This document shows positions 5,603 to 10,061 of a stretch of DNA of 10,061 nt, piece after piece (the stretch's first letter is position 1; every line of letters begins with the position of its first letter). The notes under the pieces are model-generated. The model did not search any database and was not told where the DNA came from. It saw only the letters and a list, made by a program, of their open reading frames with translations. The stretch is taken from positions 1 to 10,061 of the forward strand of contig CAMNMI010000028.1 of NCBI GenBank assembly GCA_946544555.1. The letters are read 5' to 3'. The DNA is from an uncultured Rickettsiales bacterium (lineage in GTDB: Bacteria; Pseudomonadota; Alphaproteobacteria; Rickettsiales; Deianiraeaceae). Both the position numbers and the translations under genes were made by a program.

Positions 5603-8600
5603 AACTCGTTGCATTTTGCAACCTGGCCTCCCTCTTTTTTGTATGTGTCTGTTTGTCGTAGATTGTCAACCGCACTGCAAAGTTTGGCTGAAAAATGTTG
5701 TCATTTAGTTTATAATTCTTCCTCACAGAAAATGACAGTTTTAAATCACCATTTTGGAGTTGTAAGATTTGCTTGTTCTGAATTGAAAAATCCTGCACTG
5801 ATAGCGCCTGCAAGGTCAAACTTTTGGCGTTATTATTATTATTGTCAATAGTGTCATTCAGTGAGACAGCTTTGACAAACACCTCTTTGCCCTTGTATGT
5901 AATTGGCAACTCCATTTTGTAGACATCGTTATCCAGTAAAATTACGCGTTCACCAATGGTGTGAGAATGCATTTTGTCTTCAGTATTGAAGCGCCCGCGC
6001 AAGAGATGCGACAGCTCAAAAGTAGTTGCAGACAACTGCCTGACTTCGCGGAAGCAAATGATTTCATCTCCAACCAGAATTTTATTTCCAAGCTCTGAAA
6101 ATGCCTCATCCGTGATTGATTGCAGTTTGCCGTTTTCATCAGTCATGGAGACAACAATCTTCGTATTCAAATCCAGTAAATATGGCCGCACGTCAGCATC
6201 ATTCAGTCCATCAAAAGACATCAACTTGCCGACACAGCTCTCGCGGTCAATCCACGTCAGCGCATTGTAGTTATACTCATCATCTGTGGAATAATACAAA
6301 TTGGCACCCTGCCAGTTGCTGTCCTCCGACCAGACCGCGCAATAAACGACAAACTTGTTGTCATAAATCTCATTGTCAATGTTGTAGAGTTCAAACAGTT
6401 CAAATTCCGTTTTGGGAATATAGCTTGTGGTCTCTTTTATAGTGCTTCCGTTGGCAATCAAATCTGTGCTGGTATATTCCAAATTTGTCAAAATATTGTC
6501 ATTCGCCACGATGGAAATTCCCACAATCTCCACAGTCGTCATGTCAATAATATGCACACTCTTGACACGCATCAGGTGGCTATCCCCATTTACATTGATT
6601 GAAATTGTATCCAACGGCGCAATGCTTGCAAAGCCAATTGGAAGTTTGAGTTTATAAATCACATTTTGCGTAGAAATGTTTGATAAAATCCGCCATGCAA
6701 TCTCTTGTGCTTGGGAAATATTCAACGGCATTGGAACAGAAACACTATGCTTTTTATCGCTTGTGGAGTTGCTTCTTGCCAGTGCGGTTGAAGTGGTATA
6801 ATCCTTGTCAACATCCAGAAATAGTAGCTCCACAGCTGATGGAAGATTTTCATTTGATGCAATTTCATACACAAATGCAGGTGCGCGACTGCCATTTGGC
6901 TGCTTCTCCAACAACAAATTGTCTTCACTGATAACATGGTTTTCCACATCTTTCAAGGACTTAAAACATATCCGCCCGCCGTCAATATAGGCATCAAAGT
7001 TGTAGGCATCGGCTAAAATACGAATATGCTTTAAAATTGTATTTTTGTCATCAATGACGTAGCCATTTAGCATTTCATCATGGATAAGCGAGGTGTCAAA
7101 GTCGCCATCTTGCAAACCAGCTTTGAGACATAAATTCTTTATCACATTTGCCAGAGTTGTGTTTCCTGCCTTGCCGTTTAAAAAATGGCCATATTTCCAA
7201 ACGCCAGTGTCGCTCCAAACAGATGACAAATTCGGAAATTCTGGGTAAGGCCGCGCATCCCATGTATAGAGGAACATTCGCTCAACGCATGGACTATTTT
7301 TCCAAGCTTTTTCACTTGCATAAATCGCAACGCGCTGGGCTTTGAAATCCTCCGTGCCACTTGAAAAACGCGGAAATGCACTGTCAAGAGAGCCCTCGCT
7401 GTAAAATACATTTGGCTGGTTGGTGCAACAATCTACTGACGGAAAGCCATATTCAGTGAACCAAATCTTCTTTGATTGCGGAGCCCAAGCTGTTGCGTTG
7501 CCATGTCTGTTGTAGTGATAATTTTCCCAGAAATATTCCACATTTTTCCACGCCCATGCAGGAGATAAGCTTGCTTTTTGTGTCCTTGCGCCATCGGTAT
7601 AATACCAATCATATCCCTCGCCACTGCGCCAACCGTTCGCAATTTCATCTATGTCATAAGTTGTCTCTGACTTGTCAGTGAGAGGGAAATATGCATCAAT
7701 GCCGATAACATCAATGTCGTTGCAAGCCCACAATTTATCCATGTTGTAATTCCCTCTGTCATCGTTATGATATTCACTCCAATCTGCTGCATAAATGACC
7801 TTTGCGCGATTGCCGACCGTGTTTTTGATTGTATGTGCCAAACTGCAAAATTCATTCACTGCTGGATAATAATCTTCCTCGTTGTTAATACCTTCTGCAC
7901 CTGTGTAAATACTTGTCAAACCTTTCATTTCGCTGCCAATAATCACTGCATCAATATTGTTGCCAAGCAGGTTGACATAATGCTCTATAAACTTATTGTA
8001 GCCATCGTTTTTTGTGAAGAAATTATGCACTGCGCTTGTCTTTTCCGTATTTGATAAACCCGCTCCACAAGTGATATGTCCGCGCCATGGTTTGCCGTTT
8101 GTGTCAACCATCAACATTGGATATAAACACACTTTCAGCCCGCGTCTCTTCATTTCTTGAACATATCTCAAAACGCTCGCATCATCAGGTGTTCCGCCAT
8201 ATCTTATGTTCCCATTTTCGTCTTGACCAATTACGCGCGCCTCTGTTCTCTGCTTGCCTGCCACAGACCATTGATCCGGTTGTGTATATGTGCTGTTGAA
8301 CTCGCATGCTGGATAAACGCTTGCATTAGCGCAGTTGGTGCTATCACAAAACCAACATACAACCAATGATACCCACTCCAAATTTTTGAATGTATTCTGC
8401 AAATCTTGCAAACTGTCAACGGCGTCAGTGTTTTGGCTGCTTGTATGGTTGTTGATAACTGTTGCTTTTGCTGTCTCAAAGAAATATCCCATGGCCCAGT
8501 TACCGTTTAGTTTTTTCTGCGTTTTGGTATCATAAACAAACTCTCCGCTGCCGGGTATCATCACAACAGATTTAACCACATTTTCAATGTCATTGTCGCT

Positions 8601-9296
8601 CTGTAAATCCTCCTGCCTCACAACATCAAATGTGAAATTTGGAATACGATTGCCAAATTGCTCCATTGGAAATTCATGAAATACAACATAACACAGCCCA
8701 CGAAATGCTGGAATATCTGCCCCAAGATAACCTTGCATTGTTGGATTTGGCATTTGCGTTTCTGTCCCAAGATATATCTGAATGTCATGCGCGGCAGCAT
8801 TCAGTGGTTCACCATCTGCATATATGTTTTTTATTGCATCAACTTTTCCTTTGCAAATGGCAATAGCGAATGATCCACGAACAAGCTTTTCTGTATATGC
8901 TCCTTGTGTGCCGCTTTTTGTTGTCTTCTGTGCGTGATAAATATTAGTTGTCTTAATCGGTGATGTCCAGATGATATTCCCCGCAATCCTAACCTTGCCA
9001 AATACCTCTGGAATAACTTTGTTATAGGTTGAAGTTTGCAGTGATAAATCTTTTAGTTCGGTTGTGGTTTTGTCGTCCCCGTGTGAAAACAACTTTTTCA
9101 AGTTTGAAAAGCTCAATCCAAGTGAACTTAAAGACGGACATCCCAGTGCGTTCGTAATTGAATTTGTTGCTTTTGAAGCAAATGAAGAGACGATATTACT
9201 TGAACCGCCAGTCAACATGTTTAATCCCATAGTTGTATTATTTAATACAAATTTGTTGTGGTTTTTATGTAAAACATGGAAGTCATAACTTGACAT
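5511..9296 (-). CDS. GTA/phage baseplate megatron protein with TIM-barrel glycosidase-like domain
   Basis: 1261 residues, close to the size of Rhodobacter capsulatus GTA gp15, the tail-tip protein whose glycosidase-like TIM domain is thought to act at the cell envelope. Domains in order: N-terminal hub region (about 85-230: PEVFGKVRIAGNIIW, IYADGEPL, FGNRIPNFTFDVVR); GTA TIM-barrel region (about 300-710: GGTPDDASV, IGSEMKGLT, AADWSEYH, WFTEYGFP, NQPNVF, TWDARPYPEFP); Phage-tail_3-like region (about 750-935); C-terminal region with LLRGRFNTE (1098-1106) and a final strand-rich domain (ending CDFGYSLSSDL). Candidate catalytic acids E456 and E615 are kept and no frameshift is seen. An Asn run (1152-1156) comes from an AAT repeat. 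No capsid, portal or other tail gene is adjacent, as in genomes with scattered GTA genes. Start is uncertain: ATG 9296 is first, but Met23 (9230) better suits the short N-terminus of relatives. Its 3' end overlaps the acidic gene by 92 bp. Confidence 0.92.
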   Translation of the reverse strand: MSSYDFHVLHKNHNKFVLNNTTMGLNMLTGGSSNIVSSFASKATNSITNALGCPSLSSLGLSFSNLKKLFSHGDDKTTTELKDLSLQTSTYNKVIPEVFGKVRIAGNIIWTSPIKTTNIYHAQKTTKSGTQGAYTEKLVRGSFAIAICKGKVDAIKNIYADGEPLNAAAHDIQIYLGTETQMPNPTMQGYLGADIPAFRGLCYVVFHEFPMEQFGNRIPNFTFDVVRQEDLQSDNDIENVVKSVVMIPGSGEFVYDTKTQKKLNGNWAMGYFFETAKATVINNHTSSQNTDAVDSLQDLQNTFKNLEWVSLVVCWFCDSTNCANASVYPACEFNSTYTQPDQWSVAGKQRTEARVIGQDENGNIRYGGTPDDASVLRYVQEMKRRGLKVCLYPMLMVDTNGKPWRGHITCGAGLSNTEKTSAVHNFFTKNDGYNKFIEHYVNLLGNNIDAVIIGSEMKGLTSIYTGAEGINNEEDYYPAVNEFCSLAHTIKNTVGNRAKVIYAADWSEYHNDDRGNYNMDKLWACNDIDVIGIDAYFPLTDKSETTYDIDEIANGWRSGEGYDWYYTDGARTQKASLSPAWAWKNVEYFWENYHYNRHGNATAWAPQSKKIWFTEYGFPSVDCCTNQPNVFYSEGSLDSAFPRFSSGTEDFKAQRVAIYASEKAWKNSPCVERMFLYTWDARPYPEFPNLSSVWSDTGVWKYGHFLNGKAGNTTLANVIKNLCLKAGLQDGDFDTSLIHDEMLNGYVIDDKNTILKHIRILADAYNFDAYIDGGRICFKSLKDVENHVISEDNLLLEKQPNGSRAPAFVYEIASNENLPSAVELLFLDVDKDYTTSTALARSNSTSDKKHSVSVPMPLNISQAQEIAWRILSNISTQNVIYKLKLPIGFASIAPLDTISINVNGDSHLMRVKSVHIIDMTTVEIVGISIVANDNILTNLEYTSTDLIANGSTIKETTSYIPKTEFELFELYNIDNEIYDNKFVVYCAVWSEDSNWQGANLYYSTDDEYNYNALTWIDRESCVGKLMSFDGLNDADVRPYLLDLNTKIVVSMTDENGKLQSITDEAFSELGNKILVGDEIICFREVRQLSATTFELSHLLRGRFNTEDKMHSHTIGERVILLDNDVYKMELPITYKGKEVFVKAVSLNDTIDNNNNNAKSLTLQALSVQDFSIQNKQILQLQNGDLKLSFSVRKNYKLNDNIFQPNFAVRLTIYDKQTHTKKREARLQNATSFIYYYSDQICDFGYSLSSDLIDFDVVGLVV
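9233..9250. repeat. 18-bp perfect inverted repeat at the 5' end of the megatron gene
   Basis: TTGTATTA-TT-TAATACAA is an uninterrupted dyad with 8-bp arms. It sits inside codons 16-22 if the gene starts at 9296, but ends three bases upstream of the alternative ATG at 9230, where it would be placed like an operator or a leader hairpin. The dyad itself is directly seen; a regulatory role is inference. Confidence 0.4.
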
Positions 9297-9318
9297 TTAG
9301 ATAAAATATACGAATTAT
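9290..9318 (+). promoter_or_regulatory. Candidate promoter of the membrane-protein gene
   Basis: TTGACA (9290-9295) is followed after 17 bp by AATTAT (9313-9318), a 4/6 match to the -10 box. The predicted start of transcription, near 9325, is about 14 nt before ATG 9339. The -35 box overlaps the first ATG of the oppositely oriented megatron gene (9294-9296), so transcription here could interfere with that gene if its start is really 9296. Confidence 0.4.
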
Positions 9319-9338
9319 TTAGTAGCTATTTTTACATT

Positions 9339-10061
9339 ATGAAAAAGGTGTTTAAATTCCTTGGAGACGCGCTTTTGCGGTTTTACACAGAAATCATCGC
9401 TGGAATATGGATGGTAATAACATTTATCCCATTGGACTGTTTTTTATACACAAGAATAACAGGCAAACCAAGTTATCCACTATACGGAAAAACATTGCAT
9501 TACTTCACAATTTTCTACATTTTCTACACAATATTCTTTTTGTCTTCGGCTATATTGGTGCCACTTATTCGCAGAAAAAGATTGTGTAATACCCTAAAAA
9601 GGTTTGAACGTTCCAAGCAAATTACATACGTCCAGAGGAAGAAAATATTCAATGCTGTCAGTGACATGTCATATTACAAAAGCTTCTTTTCGGTGGATGG
9701 TTTTCTGCATTTCCTAATGGAGAACATCTTCGGAATGAGTGTCATGTTTGCATATTTCGGATTTGAAGGAATAATTGATAACCTAATCAATGGGAATAGA
9801 ATTGTTGTCCCAATGATATTTGTGATGCTTTTTGTGGCGCTTCTCATCTTGGAAGACCTGCTGGATGACTATCTGGGATATAGAATAAGAGCTGAACGTT
9901 TTCACAGCCAGAGCAACCAGAGAATTCACGGCGCAAAACGCACTTTGATGATGCAAATCCTACAAGATGCTGGATGCGGTAGTTCATCAAGTGATGACCT
10001 ATGCCAGATTGCTTTGGAAGACATCATTGATGATATTGGTGAAATCATTGAAATATCAAAC
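9339..10061 (+). CDS. Multi-span membrane protein of unknown function (3' end outside the window)
   Basis: An open frame of 241 codons runs from ATG 9339 to the last base without a stop, so the gene continues past the window. I do not recognise the family. Four hydrophobic segments are visible (about 18-38, 54-77, 122-142, 154-174). They are separated by a basic loop (78-103, IRRKRLCNTLKRFERSK...QRKK) that should be cytoplasmic by the positive-inside rule, and followed by a mostly soluble C-terminal part with an Ile/Asp/Glu-rich stretch (LEDIIDDIGEIIEIS, 226-240). An in-frame stop at 9291-9293 and no better start support ATG 9339. No Shine-Dalgarno is seen; a candidate promoter is just upstream. 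It is divergent from the megatron gene with 42 bp between starts. Codon use resembles the other chromosomal genes here. Confidence 0.7.
   Translation, partial: MKKVFKFLGDALLRFYTEIIAGIWMVITFIPLDCFLYTRITGKPSYPLYGKTLHYFTIFYIFYTIFFLSSAILVPLIRRKRLCNTLKRFERSKQITYVQRKKIFNAVSDMSYYKSFFSVDGFLHFLMENIFGMSVMFAYFGFEGIIDNLINGNRIVVPMIFVMLFVALLILEDLLDDYLGYRIRAERFHSQSNQRIHGAKRTLMMQILQDAGCGSSSSDDLCQIALEDIIDDIGEIIEISN

Noticed and set aside
5829..5843. ATT trinucleotide repeat as a mobile or regulatory repeat
   Set aside because: It is a short in-frame Asn run in a linker of the megatron protein (residues 1152-1156), a common low-complexity feature in AT-rich genomes.
7767..8054. Several 60-108 codon frames on the plus strand opposite the megatron gene
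   Set aside because: They are shadows of a strongly conserved minus-strand protein and show no recognisable motif, initiation context or conserved composition.

Overview
This is an AT-rich window with an alphaproteobacterial flavour. The strongest clue is a 1261-residue homologue of the gene transfer agent (GTA) tail-tip protein, the 'baseplate megatron' with a TIM-barrel domain, a hallmark of alphaproteobacteria that persists as isolated copies in Rickettsiales and relatives. The low GC, short gaps, lack of recognisable Shine-Dalgarno sequences, a type IV pilus-type secretin and a diaminopimelate-pathway gene would suit a host-associated alphaproteobacterium (Rickettsiales or Holosporales-like). 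That placement is inference; no rRNA or other marker is present.

Layout. Positions 52-3416 (+) form a tight three-gene cluster: a prepilin peptidase (52-828), an outer-membrane secretin lipoprotein of MshL/PilQ type (842-2689), and 4-hydroxy-tetrahydrodipicolinate reductase dapB (2691-3416). The first two belong to one envelope machine: the peptidase matures pilin-like subunits and the secretin is the outer-membrane pore. dapB makes the precursor of lysine and of the diaminopimelate in peptidoglycan. Converging on dapB with an 11-bp overlap is a membrane proton-antiporter-like gene (3406-4848, -), related to MrpD/NuoN/NuoM but lacking some typical residues.

Positions 4849-5062 are a divergent intergenic region. 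It carries a strikingly GC-rich (about 75% over 85 bp), roughly 117-bp imperfect palindrome (4886-5002), followed by a good sigma70-like promoter for an unrecognised acidic protein (5063-5602, +). The 3' end of that gene overlaps the GTA megatron gene (5511-9296, -) tail-to-tail by 92 bp. The megatron gene has no other phage genes beside it here and appears intact, with both candidate glycosidase glutamates retained. Only 42 bp beyond its first possible start, a multi-span membrane protein of unknown function (9339 to the window end, +, incomplete) begins on the opposite strand.

Most novel items: the GC-rich palindromic element, the antisense-overlapping acidic gene, the solitary intact megatron gene, the charged insert in the secretin, and the divergent antiporter-like subunit. 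I saw no tRNA, rRNA, CRISPR array, transposase or convincing intrinsic terminator.
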